This document shows positions 49,101 to 52,367 of a stretch of DNA of 64,000 nucleotides, piece by piece. The DNA is from Ramlibacter ginsenosidimutans (GTDB taxonomy: Bacteria > Pseudomonadota > Gammaproteobacteria > Burkholderiales > Burkholderiaceae_C). The stretch covers positions 333,302 through 397,301 of the forward strand of contig NZ_JAEPWM010000003.1 in NCBI RefSeq assembly GCF_016654015.1, written 5' to 3'. The notes under the pieces were generated by a model. It was not told where the DNA came from, did not search any database, and was given only the letters and a program-made list of their open reading frames with translations. Numbering within the stretch: the first letter of the stretch is position 1; each line of letters begins with the position of its first letter. A program made the translations under genes and the position numbers.

Positions 49101-51504
49101 CGTCACCAGCGCAACCTACGGCGTCGTGCAGTCCGACGGCGACGACAAGATCTTCGGCGACAACGGCAACGACTGGATCGTCGGCGGCACGGGCCGCGAC
49201 GACCTGTACGGCGGCTGGGGCAACGACCTGCTCAATGCCGACGACAACCAGGACACGACGGGTGGCACCAACGACGCGCCCGACACGCATCCCAGCTACG
49301 AGGACCGTGCGTACGGCGGCGCCGGCCGCGACGTCCTGATCGGTAACACGGGCGGCGACCGGCTGATCGACTGGGTCGGCGAGTTCAACAGCTTCATCGT
49401 GCCGTTCGCGCCCTTCGGCCTCGGCACCGTGTCGCGCACCCTGCAGCCGCAGCTCGCGGAGTTCCTGTACGCACTGTCCGCTTCGGACGGCGTGGACATG
49501 ACCCGTGCCGCGGACACGGGCGGCGACGCGACGCGCAACGGCGAGCCGCAGGGCGAGCTGGGCGTGGTGCGCCAGCAGGACCTCGCGTGGCAGGACCAGA
49601 CCGGCGGCCCGCGTGATCCTCAGGCGGGCAATCTCCCCGGCGGCAAGCGCGACGTGCTGCGCTCGGCGTCCTTCGACGATCCGACGGTGCCGCTCTCCGG
49701 CTTCGCCGCGGACAGTGGCAACTGGTCGGTCGCCAATGGCCGGCTGCAGGTGAGCGCGACCTCGCCGCTGGGCAACGCCGTCAGCGTGTTCGAGATCGGC
49801 GACGCGCTGCCCGGGTACTACGAGTTCTCCGCCAGCGTCACCGTCGACAAGCCGATCGCGGGCTGGAAGGCGAACTCCTACCTGATCTTCGACTACGTCA
49901 GCAAGACGGACTTCAAGTTCGCCGGCATCGACGTGTCGAACAACAAGCTGGTGATCGGCCACGGCGACGGCACCAACTGGTTCGTCGATGCTTCGACCAA
50001 TGTGCAGGCCAAGCCCGCCACCGCATACAACGTGATGCTGGCGGTCAACGGCCTCACGGCGACGGTGACCGTCGACAACGGCACCAGCCTGTCGCGCACT
50101 TACCTGCCGCGCGTGGTGGATGGCTATTCCTACGGGCTGAACTGGGGCCTGGTGGGCGTGGGCTCCGACAGCGCCAAGGGGTCGTTCGACAACGTGGTGG
50201 TGAACGTGCTGGCGCCGCAGGCGACCACGGTGAAGAGCGACGATCTCACCACCGGCCCGGGCCCGATCTTCGCCGGCCAGCCGGTGACCGGGACGTGGAC
50301 CGCCGGCAATGGCCGGCTGGCGGGCACGGCCGCGGCGGGTGCGATGGCCTTCGAGGGCATGACGCTCGGCGTGGCGGCGATCCAGCCGCTCGCCTGGCTG
50401 GACCTGAACGCCAGCTTCAACACCAACGCGCAAGGCGGCTTCATCTTCGACCGCTACTCCGACACGGACTACAAGTTCGTGCTGGCCGACGCAGTGGCCC
50501 ACCAGATCACGATCGGCCACCACACGGCCAAGGGCACGTTCATCGATGCGAGCGTGGCCAAGCCGATCAGCGCAGGGGTGGACTTCACGCTGGACGTGAG
50601 CCTCGTCGGCTCCACCGTCAGCGTGTCGCTCAACGGGCAGGCGGCCGTCGGCTTCGTCTACAACGCGGTGGTGGTCGATGGTCGCTTCGGGCTCGCGTCC
50701 AGCGGCGGCACGAGCAGCTTCGACAAGGTCACCCTCAAGACCAACGACGCGGCCGTGGCCGCGGCGCCGGCGGCCATGCTGGCGGCCACGGCGGCCGACG
50801 CGGGGACGACGGCGCAGGCGCTGCAGGCCGACCAGCTGCCGGCGCTGGTGCAGGAAGCGCTGCGCCGCTGGGCCGCGGCCCAGGGCACCGACCTGGTCGC
50901 GCCCCTGGCCAACGTGGACGTGAGCATCACGGACCTGCCGGGCCTCGAGCTCGGGCGCTATGTGGACGGGCACATCCTGGTGGACGTCGACGCAGCCGGC
51001 CACGGCTGGTTCGTCGACAGCACGCCGGGCGACGACCGCGAATTCACCGACGACGGCGTCGTGCTCGTGGCGACGGGAGCGCCGGCCGCAGGCCGCATGG
51101 ACCTCCTGAGCGTGCTGGAACACGAGCTGGGCCACGCAGCCGGCCTCGAGCACAGCGCCACGGGCGTGATGGAAGAAGCGCTGGTTGCCGGCACGCGAAC
51201 GGTGCTGGCCCCCGAGCTGGATGCCCCGGCGCCGACGGCTCCCACGCCGCCCAGGCCGGCCGCCGGCGAGGAGCTGGACTTCTCCGCGTTGCTGCCGCAT
51301 GCGCCCGCGCCCGCGATCGCCTGGTCGGTGAGCTACGACGGCGTGCTGCTGCCGCCCACGCCGGCCGCCGGCTGGCAGCAGGACTTCGTGAGCCACCTGG
51401 CCCGCAGCGAAGCGCAGCGCAACCCGAATGCGGCCCTGAAGGTGCAGGTGGATCTGGCCCCGAAACTCGCCGCGACTTCGCGCGGCATCGAACCCTTGGT
51501 CTGA
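25183..51504 (+). CDS. Giant LEPR-XLL surface/secreted repeat protein with RTX repeats and C-terminal metzincin domain
   Basis: About 8,773 residues from ATG 25183 (CGGGGG five bases upstream); an in-frame GTG at 25144 has no ribosome site. Residues 47-58, LEAIEPRLLLSA, are the LEPR-XLL motif of very large repeat proteins, on a basic, non-signal-like N terminus. From about 60 to 4,200 run Gly/Ala/Thr-rich beta-helix repeats (rungs such as GVGASIALNIGETDTVAQIG). Six copies of a TGDxVxY...YYV module occur at about 545, 990, 1525, 1630, 2720 and 5450. Polar, disordered-looking linkers lie near 866-926, 1364-1414, 1954-2022, 2824-2872 and 3269-3382. From about 4,200 to 6,700 the repeats resemble haemagglutinin-type exoproteins. 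Then come Calx-beta-like domains (6,745-7,085), RTX repeats (7,318-8,060), two LamG-like sandwiches (8,163-8,344 and 8,350-8,523) and a metzincin site, HELGHAAGLEH (8,647-8,657), with a Met-turn GVM. I noticed no cysteine. Role inferred: Ca-binding surface layer, coat or adhesin. Confidence 0.9.
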   Translation: MQPILSLREAFARSWVANQIRGVFGSVQPDLTSRSRRLRRHRPEFGLEAIEPRLLLSADLHYDHASPNGMTLTAISSTQLKLTETGNSSNVISTATLSGDTINISFDSSDLLGDPGLRADTVTIDMASLQALTPSGSGLTINFDGAGQDIFKDKVVLSGTGSYGFDLTVNAAADIQVASGASVTLTGGHDLALNSTQSSTGFANNLTSGQLSTMFTGVVGDTGYDFDFLADVDADIDVFGALSAHDIQLKSSSKIAIDNGGLGLGGLQLAFLYANSAANVNIDTGADITATGALSVSSKSDVSAIASLKGVASENTGSADAAVSVLILFSDAHSAVAHNADVDATGNFDLLSDNVVTASSLADGSLAGAGASLAVGWLDSSTSSTIGGDATVDAAGVNLKATSQNTMTVLAKATSGGATNGGSSTASKDALTKNNAKTSEGSVDFAGAVAVGTVLGTTEASVDTTQHVIATGALNVVATSANSANTTADGSTTSSGATGVGVAVGIGVGVLDNHAFLDGTGISAGSVNVSALTGTRSFDLVPADVSGGAINLAGGAHGLQTGDEIVYQHDGSASGELDNLDNNGHYFVNVQSDGKIKLYDNATDAKGGTATGLINVGTSTASATGHSFVTADKLNRFGLSAVAGASGGSTGVAGALAIGVVVSDTSALVKNGTVVTVTGGGNVTLTAENFIASTVSASGKQTGGSNVGVGGSLALNISETDTTAALENDASIAGAGDLTLDTSSKNAVDTHAVGGASNSGTAVTPVIAISVSDNDTSATLGTLTTGNTTLGDALNVHATHDGSVKTLAEGDTGSGKTGVGISLALSIGTDAAVVTTLRDLSAGGLINLGARTTSSNSGKAKASVAGGNEADKPAGGSADETEGGVNKKAKDNRQLAADQGTQKSGGKTKSTPSTDGASAETQSGKVQVAGAVAVTVTSATASATVPNALTIHAGTSSGTGVLTIQSENNTDSEAVADASTVMARTVHFDPTASGIVDASNDTIDLGASNGFSTGDKVIYRVPSGGTAVQGLADGHTYYVRMDVTKAKFFDTEAHAKASGSDGVVDIGSTPATGTVHGFEAGGGPTGTGVGIAVAVNVATLTNEALLGNGNVEADGLVVQALVPSAGGNQVDAFDAKATSGSSGADTGVAGALAINIGISRTTASIADGAHVTLHDGADVTLGATNKVSNAAAATGKQEGGGSIGVGASIALNIGETDTVAQIGDAVTFTTVDNVTLSATSQNKAATSAVGGSAGKTAVTPVIAISYMNNDTRAELVDTGTHDSAITFGGSLSANASHDGETLTDAKGDTESGDTGVGISIALTIANDSAVATTARDIVAGGGVQFVARTVSVNRATAHASVAGGKDDSSDSSKSPDKQVGNQEGFAQNRSSANGGKSSSTKQTDGAKSDTSSGSVSVAGAVAVTVGNSTSRASLPEGSHVTAGNAGTGALVLRGQNLTDSVATADGSAVTSSGGTGIGVAVSVNVGTVHNLATIGAGSTVSADGVTLEATQADREVDLTTTQVDLVDTSANTIFIGLGHTIKTGDKVTYHKGTGNVIGGLTDGHDYYARILDGGKIQLYDGASADEGEARAKAGGDTGLMHLTDQGTGTGHKLEYGGLFGFFQDNVTFDSAQTRVIDLADDNNLRTGDAVRYDNGGGATMGGLADEQTYYVIILDGNRAELAASREDALAGKAIKLTSAGSSSQKLFDATDSMRAEAKSGASGGDIGVAGSVAISVAHVDARAEIGYDEGTVNSTPVTLTLTGGDVDIHARSAAEGFVKAEPSGVTGGAQGKSVGVGASFALNILLADTIASLDDGEQMSGNTGHFLVSADADSAAFTTAENGASGGGTSVGASIGIAVVENTTQAHIGTDAGAPDTITLTGDLGATASLDSTVVTTGSGTAAGKSAAVGVGLALNIVFNDTEASVARNFTGAADVNVTATSTAVARAEGRAGASGASSKEKDGTTDSKNSQQETNAQSDSATQRAGTTKKPASDAQSSSTDSANQKSTSQSSQQASDGPSVAASIGVNYLEADTHASIAKDVVIHASGDLTVRSSAAADTIAQGLSTAVNTKADTGVAAGVSLNIALISNTASVGEDADITAGSIAVGAGMVGSEKNTFQSRALAGAASKQTAIGGSVSINYVDVETHASVGDRTSLHATAGDISVSATSHNEIQNVAGGAALSTESGGTGIGIAVALNIVNKLDTSAAIGADTTVHASGSVDVTANATLEPKSENLPVLGTVAISSFAAGVAGAAGGTAVGGSSSINIYLVDTEASIAGGADVTADTGNIDVSATDAITLFSAAGGIGASSGNAGVGIGLDVGVIVRSTTASVGTGATLQATAGDISVEASSHDDITSIAATFGLSTSGTGVAASIAVQVLTTDTEATVADGAGTTLTAGGDVKVEANADFKALMIGGAVGVGSSAGVGVANATLVHLDTVTARIGSANQVTSHGTGGVDVKATSTEDIISLTVAGGVASSAGIAVAPTINILTEDTTASIGAGATVNAQHAGFTGGGVTVLASDDTSIVSVAGSVGVGGSAGVAAGVDVLSFIKHTNAYIDSGVTSHVDKDVDVSAKNSETITSVAAGIAAGGSAGVGVNASVHVLDVTTRAFIGDDPDSLTPSLAGPGDVHARGSVRIAADDSTTLDKVVATVAAGGGAGVGAAATITVDTKKTQAFIGNGASVTGDGQTTGLGVTTGFGVSFGAPQNYKSVTFNAASASVVSAANDDIDLGPSSGLATGDYVIYHRGQDDANAEVGGLVDGRGYFVRNTGGNRFSLYDTKAHALAGGATGLVDITGTGTVNVDSDHNPLHSFETATPVIDSKDSSHVSSSDLHSAGKVHAPNVKSVDAKQDGSNAVDPASTGDRILTANSSTVKGVAISASNRDEVNTISAAVAGGGGAGVAVAAAVNVVNTDTKAYIGSGASVNSNQAGAASDQAVVVSANNDFHHLAVAAGLAIGGGAGVAPGVDVSVIHNDTEATLAGTVKAKGSILVGAHAKEDFLMVGLGVGGGTVGVGGGISVLSLSNTTYASILGHATAGGDAAVLSSDDTSVVIVSGGLGAGFVGVGASVGVLVIGKDTQAFVADGASVDAKGASGGTAGVYDGTLTGGNSATGFTTATRHGLIVQAASSENITHVAVAAGGGFVGVSGAVDVSVIGSDTSAYIGNANINQAGGNAGANPSQGVYVGAANRADILTFSGAVAGGFVGAAGAVNVGVLKNNVNASIHGGATVTAVGDVQVNALGIKKIDSYTLSGAGGFVGAAGAVSVWSIGDALSSGYKGNDGTNDDASSTNALQRDKQGGGKDTADHDAATQGETSSDLVAGNQGVGQFGSKVNMSGPNQSSDKRLAGVTNTGSSQLSAHKPTAVQVTSKLAAANSPIHGTSATIGAGAHITTGASGGIQVAANENLHFNMPMGAVGVGAVGIGASIGIVTIQNNVNAEVGRIEYNGETAGGSLSAGGAVNVKSTLYEKVDLLSVAGGGGAVGLGASVVVLNDHSTNQAKIDDWVHVDGASAVNVLATSTQAFTGKTIGAALGAAAIGASFIRINDDGYTHAQIGDHALIGNAAQVGSVDVEASSQVDVDSQAYGMAGGGVGVTVNFSFVDVTPGVVASIGSSSTVKAAGDVTVAAASDMDASSKVLGVALSIGGSVAGSFSRSEVSPIDHAYVGANSNVTTTGGNVTVRAGHNTGKANRGAKSSAFAGSGGALLGAAGAIAWSNSGASVEADTGAGSTINADQTVAVSADATQTATAKGAGLGGGFVGIGLSGAEANIGGSAQAHVDGSVGADNLNITASNHNNADSSSAALAGGLIAVAVNYSHADIASNASARIGGGAHITTTYDVNVLASAQNVAHAAGLGVTVGGIAIGGMETSATVGQGEDVDEVVASLDGGAHIDSARYVTLKAVNSNTLTVEGQSAGGGALIVTGSDASTTSDQSAAVHIGTNVVVNASSFTLQAINTQSQDSSSDSVSVGLASGGGALAHNTATGDARVSIGDGSVITARTIVISAANNFDKSHYGTNLDTATVAVGSISVLVSETHAGTNAHTMDASVDIGAATLRSNGSNADPGTIKIDADTSVNAIDNVKTQAYGIVGVTLGWSQIESDTRSSINLNGSTLKADAGDVNLSTKSDAYGRAITDTTIAVALTGAGGSTATVDIDARDNVNVNNATVKGRNVNLYAGRDAGGQISIIDADTDATVQAYSLLPSIGVPVSNVTINEVNGIAVNGNSKVQSLENVTLSAIEGIGGNQRGHEKGDVLSLSLVPYGVSVPDSASVSSNDTVTVAPTSTVEAGINNQTLFYVEPFTQSGNTYHLPGPLAGADPTASQRTDLLNPSVGRTALTVAQKAALGLDADISYEYATINLASIPFNINTGTIVRVASGANSGGVVGDYYQFRPVSDSSTPITLENENFADGSRWFHIGSTLSGNDVNNFPIKPDVTTYDSNVTQLLLNQLNGKFYVIKPVEIEIPTLVYKNLGNILLDQREKVLSWIASHGSNADAVARYQVQLELIDQALEDLGLTTDGGQSVRRDLDIIFINLPGVYAAPGSVFIEANSPFWGFGTPPSNIRAHAGAKIDILNNSPFTMTVNDAVIRDTKTVTNVNGVYTVLDPGNVYFNNVKKTSTPANGSDKTISIVQVKAFSATSYDVPLPPSASFDQDMYIAGDVVNETGKVTIKNFEGSITVSGEIRGNPIEIYSAKDFTLNSDDWFHTGKDPRQLVDFDALRRTVYTNDGTYKQQAYANASSVIGLAADGVTPVNVGLDTAIASQGARILAQGTIAITARFLDINGLIQSGAQNVTLHVDNTFVAPANGQLIDTAGHTVQGVSFGSEAVPVKAHFDAALGAIVVDDLAPTGGNIILAGQILSTGGGQIVAAAGYANVDINNTSDYRLIVNRVDTTKNRVGKITIIDTARIDTGATDAKTVYTVDASGVKRETFSGHLVTGQPTSDGDQISSINYTSTGVATGLTNVTWAPRTGLHYVWTEGQSLTQTTITRYEKNVFNLFGGSTGLEDWLSGDNSYVWQKIIPTDPRPLLESEALAIESGSGPTDNPAFTDGDAYGLSYIRERDKAVQLFPGATTVWDASQGDGHVGGWRYVGPTDIGQAYAKITLTSTDYNNATLWQADATLTKPATGGNPATYASNFENETVTPDQWTEGGGWLRTKTYITVITEVTGQKDYFTHSLKADYPVTIGFRSNDTSTVNISSRKDLLLQGNIITPDNKGTITLTSTQGSVIGSDSAAVFNDAPDVSALLGSVKLLVEGGSAPGTLNVHAAGNITVTGIADTDNSRLNLGQIISTGGDVTLAADNGLWAATGSSLVQGNKIQLMATGSGADIGSSNGATPLRIDSAILNNGKGGLTAIAADAINLEETTGDLTLIRGTGAALLLPAVQAGGNVTLTVDSGSIYDGIKELPQLATSDPLTPQQQLLKDQLNGLAPISYTNVVGSALAATTTTVGSDLVLDLGSSGASLKTQDKVRYDFSVSGTHQNPLGGLAGGNTYYVIALGGGKVKLAASASDAQHGNAITLTQDSQTGVNHQIKLLATANFDSDPANDISDDAFQLPVSPGLFSYLYPQANFIGLTPVQNSTEALNVVGQHVTLTAHGGSIGRSQAPAVVDLSGGFSGLSNANKVLLATANASDVYGKQYAAYIYNGANQTNVDLHGQTFSGGSWTHITYTATGASNASAINRSVSNGSYVLVEFNNGSYGLYQYSGAGGTLNLATQNYADTNHWTKVVASRSTDDTGGNLNTGMVVLDKTKVERVAFQLIDDVNVTVGPNSLVATASGNIAIGSPTDLSIEKLRAGGDVLIKAQGSVTDNYVDPFAAIVAFGDLSISADGAIHGGIGHNADPLRMGVSTTGRLYVDATGNVNLRQVSGSFTIEGTTQSISSLYVAKVSTPGEADIQVTLGDMIVERVDAGGSRLVAQGSILDAFDDAAGPIVNVNAGNATASGDLYLQAGNTIGTAANFFDVDVKGDFSGQSGGSAWINTPHSLHITTFASTGGDVTITVAAAAGAGSNITDIGLISAHNGTVTIVSQSDIVDRYNDAAADIEANSVDLTSLYGAIGSFDNFLDVDTSYTSDGTVNALAVSSVFMIETLGMMRVDKVRSQTGNAWLKTLAGSMVDANGAQNNVTGINVNLRAIGGSIGTPADAIEIDSSNPSQGVLNAEADNSINVTETSGTLYIGTAAPGAGWTGGVYAHTGNIILSVHDNAGASDDFVMAAGASVTAPTTTAGGGDILIQAGDNVSQAVGATISSGRHIQIHSGYGDTGNVDHVGTTITLSGSISSNEVEIAGQRENDTITLQPTALLGHVRVLGDTDGLAGGDDTIIVNQLPSMTALRDRLDDGTSALVRDAVDLDGRGGTDSYFVNTWGSNAIGTHDYLVNVLDSGGKADGLDTLQIDGTDASNDIFLLRRVTALVEGMSTPDAANTPAFVALLHGSLAQVQDATPANRRQDVERINYDENINSRLIVRGLGGDDYFAVDDNAAITTLDGGAGSDTFQIGQIYGSPRISTPSGSDSATVAAGDDFETINTTRGKISRGATFSLTAYGGTGDDKFTVYSNKAELRLEGNDGNDDFEVRAFALADGSGNVSTEKRTDLLGGLGDDIIRYNINAPVGIDGGTGFDRLVVIGTEFADSMVITKDGVYGAGLNVRYDNVESLEVDGAEGDDHIFVQSTRDGVVTTVDGGNGNDTIDVSGDVTNAIVSKSLDGYSGIINHQVTSVDLNYNGLLAPGIDTTIADPTSAGQIIIAQSDDSTKVDEQGATVDSYTVQLAGTPTAAVYVNVSAGRTTQEEEAQGGDSMLVSTDGVHWSRYLVLTMTDTTAQTVYVKAVDDALPEGERVYAISHSSQSTDANYNHVPVKNVLVTVFDNDKPEVIVKGTGYNNLVMEGNATTGITDTYTVKLGAPVVSGVVTVTIAVPDGQVSVAATNPALLGSRWNAATHQLTFDSSNWHDEVSFTVTAVDDSVVENRMLSHIVHTATGGYAGATMAFDVVDNDSAGVFIDQSNGSTLVTRDNPSTPANETTTDSYTVRLTKAPTADVTVTMLPDPQMVTHQTTTSPLTLTFTTANWWIPQTVTVSPNPLFTPDPNLQPLKFFPQGPHTLNTMQGPLYINGNLGSTDHSIVKAVMLPKETDKPLPPVPTQIDETTAIDRVNIRNDGSVSNDVGQMDATMDIDPQSGLLVRTTNVSGLGLAGNLDFLGAGPKDGNGNPTDLHFRAGITFKDVEVAKVLLGQGDDTFTVNDTMAPPDGSAGALTIIEGGGNTSPTGGDHIVVNGGGGAQSPLLVYGDTSQDGLDYAGTSGMPSIHGIGFKFSGNDFIDARNATRSVTIYGGAGDDTIYGSQAGDHLVGGSGNDTIDGQGGDDHIYGDNGVNINEAAGANYRVLQITVNDAPVYDPDPLVQHLISAKNRDALLAPGNDLIHGGSGNDIVMGDFGVIDQTPGTLRILTTGNVIRVSTAARPGDGGSDRIDGDAGDDVLIGGAFGDAVDGGAGRDLIFGDNVTLDRTIGDGLLDPRFRTLTGTQIYSTTPGSAGTALVGTAAKLNPGGAPLWDDFDVTLLFHDAANAAAPSSKFGDDNIAGGAGDDMVFGELGNDTIQGDGSIDIPNVGATRNASNDLVLTPSADDWAGAGSDGNDYVEGGGGNDVIFGNLGQDDLIGGSSDLFNLVTPQQRPDGSDMIFGGSGTRSARNDAGDGSANGHAHDSDAIVGDNGDIFRLVGVNGVVGGSATGIGYSNGYLKFNYDDYAGATERIVVRAVKLLDYTPGGADYNAAQAATDIGAADEVHGEAGDDFIYTGKGSDVVFGDGQDDDIIGGYGNDWISGGTGQDAVLGDDGRIFTSRNGKTEVLNGVTVATVQSTITTPGNVQQATINVTGDLTKTVDETPFSTDVNFLGQQDDFGGTSTHRTDDIIYGGLGSDWLHGGSGDDAMSGAEALPEFFARPVNAGNVLSYNPVTTEFALYDEYAPRTKIPNFLLNFNATEGVNVTSATYGVVQSDGDDKIFGDNGNDWIVGGTGRDDLYGGWGNDLLNADDNQDTTGGTNDAPDTHPSYEDRAYGGAGRDVLIGNTGGDRLIDWVGEFNSFIVPFAPFGLGTVSRTLQPQLAEFLYALSASDGVDMTRAADTGGDATRNGEPQGELGVVRQQDLAWQDQTGGPRDPQAGNLPGGKRDVLRSASFDDPTVPLSGFAADSGNWSVANGRLQVSATSPLGNAVSVFEIGDALPGYYEFSASVTVDKPIAGWKANSYLIFDYVSKTDFKFAGIDVSNNKLVIGHGDGTNWFVDASTNVQAKPATAYNVMLAVNGLTATVTVDNGTSLSRTYLPRVVDGYSYGLNWGLVGVGSDSAKGSFDNVVVNVLAPQATTVKSDDLTTGPGPIFAGQPVTGTWTAGNGRLAGTAAAGAMAFEGMTLGVAAIQPLAWLDLNASFNTNAQGGFIFDRYSDTDYKFVLADAVAHQITIGHHTAKGTFIDASVAKPISAGVDFTLDVSLVGSTVSVSLNGQAAVGFVYNAVVVDGRFGLASSGGTSSFDKVTLKTNDAAVAAAPAAMLAATAADAGTTAQALQADQLPALVQEALRRWAAAQGTDLVAPLANVDVSITDLPGLELGRYVDGHILVDVDAAGHGWFVDSTPGDDREFTDDGVVLVATGAPAAGRMDLLSVLEHELGHAAGLEHSATGVMEEALVAGTRTVLAPELDAPAPTAPTPPRPAAGEELDFSALLPHAPAPAIAWSVSYDGVLLPPTPAAGWQQDFVSHLARSEAQRNPNAALKVQVDLAPKLAATSRGIEPLV
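45415..46440 (+). repeat. Calx-beta-like domain repeats inside the giant gene
   Basis: Three consecutive units of roughly 110-120 residues each carry a DSYTVxL/DTYTVKL strand, a hydrophobic VTVT strand and, in the first two, a closing V(F/V)DNDxxxV strand (VTVFDNDKPEV, FDVVDNDSAGV). This is the Calx-beta pattern found in large adhesins, and it likely forms a Ca-binding stalk before the RTX block. Confidence 0.7.
47135..49350 (+). repeat. RTX-type GGxGxDxxx repeat block inside the giant gene
   Basis: Repeated nonapeptides such as GGAGDDTIYG, GGSGNDTIDG, GGSGNDIVMG, GGGGNDVIFG, GYGNDWISGG and GGAGRDVLIG are clustered in several groups separated by 40-120-residue inserts. These bind calcium in a parallel beta-roll. 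In type I substrates they fold only outside the cell; here no type I exporter ATPase is encoded nearby. Confidence 0.85.
51120..51185 (+). other. Metzincin zinc site at the C terminus of the giant protein
   Basis: HELGHAAGLEH (HExxHxxGxxH) is followed within a few residues by a GVM Met-turn. Upstream, GHGWFVDSTPGDDREF is a sequence often seen before this site in large repeat proteins. All three zinc histidines and the catalytic glutamate are present, so an active protease is expected. Confidence 0.8.
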
Positions 51505-51530
51505 GTCTGTCAAAGAAGGAGAGCTTTTCC

Positions 51531-52298
51531 ATGACGCAGTTGCTGATCTATGAAACCGCCGTTCCCGTCTCCAGCGGGCGCCACGGCAAGGCCTCGATTG
51601 AACTCCGCAAGGGCTACGGCTTTGCCCGCGGCATCAACTCCGTCCCGCTGATGGCGGTGGAGTTCCCGCAGGCCGCGCCGGAGTACGCGATCGTGTTCGC
51701 GCAGAACGGCGCCGAGGTCCTGCCCGTGGTGATCCTCGGTGCGCGCTCGGGGGAGAACCTGTACGTGAAGGAGGACGACAGCTGGAACGCCAGCTACCTG
51801 CCGGCGTTCATCCGCCGCTATCCCTTCGTCTTCTCCGCCAACGACGACGGCAAGACCTTCACGCTGTGCGTGGACGAAGCCTTCCAGGGCCTGAACTACC
51901 TCGGGCGCGGCGAGCCGCTGTTCGACGCGGAGGGCAAGCAGACGCCCTATGTCGACAACGTGCTGCAGTTCCTGCAGGAGTACCGCGCGCACTTCCTGCG
52001 CACCCAGGCGTTCTGCCGCAAGCTGGTGGAGCTGGACCTGCTGGAGCCGATGCGCGCGCAGTTCACGCTGGGCAGCGAGAAGATGTCGCTGGGCGGCTTC
52101 CAGGCCGTCGACCGTGCCAAGCTGAAGGCACTGTCCGGCGACACGCTGGCGCAGCTCGCCGCCACCGACGAACTCGAGCTGATCTACCTGCACCTGCAGT
52201 CCATGCGCAACTTCTCGGTCGTCAAGGACAAGCTGGTCCTGACGCGTTCGCAGCAGCCACGCGAGGAACAGGTGGAGGAGGCACCGGCAGCGGCTTGA
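51531..52298 (+). CDS. SapC family protein
   Basis: 255 residues from ATG 51531, with AAGGAG about eight bases upstream and only 26 bases after the giant gene. No signal peptide. YGFARGINSVPLMAVEFPQA, then EYAIVFAQ, RYPFVFS and LCVDEAFQGLNYLGRGEPLFD match the SapC family (PF07277), named for a Campylobacter fetus gene in a surface-layer locus. It is probably a cytoplasmic partner of surface-protein export, possibly a chaperone or secretion factor; the biochemical role is unknown. Its place directly behind a giant surface-type protein is consistent with that. Confidence 0.85.
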   Translation: MTQLLIYETAVPVSSGRHGKASIELRKGYGFARGINSVPLMAVEFPQAAPEYAIVFAQNGAEVLPVVILGARSGENLYVKEDDSWNASYLPAFIRRYPFVFSANDDGKTFTLCVDEAFQGLNYLGRGEPLFDAEGKQTPYVDNVLQFLQEYRAHFLRTQAFCRKLVELDLLEPMRAQFTLGSEKMSLGGFQAVDRAKLKALSGDTLAQLAATDELELIYLHLQSMRNFSVVKDKLVLTRSQQPREEQVEEAPAAA

Positions 52299-52367
52299 GG
52301 CAGGGCCCGCGCGGGACTGCAGCCCGCGCGGTGGGCATGAACGGGCGCGACGGCGCACGGAGACGCG

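Noticed and set aside
47135..51504. Type I secretion (HlyB/HlyD/TolC) as the obvious route for an RTX protein
   Set aside because: No ABC exporter or TolC gene is in the operon, and the protein ends in a metzincin domain and a short tail rather than a recognisable C-terminal secretion signal. A type I system elsewhere in the genome cannot be excluded.
25138..51513. Four very long open frames on the minus strand opposite the giant gene (25,138-35,331; 35,338-40,986; 41,044-46,017; 46,027-51,513)
   Set aside because: They are mirror images of a GC-rich, repetitive plus-strand gene whose third codon positions are mostly G/C. Their translations are rich in V, A, R, H and D without domains or plausible starts.
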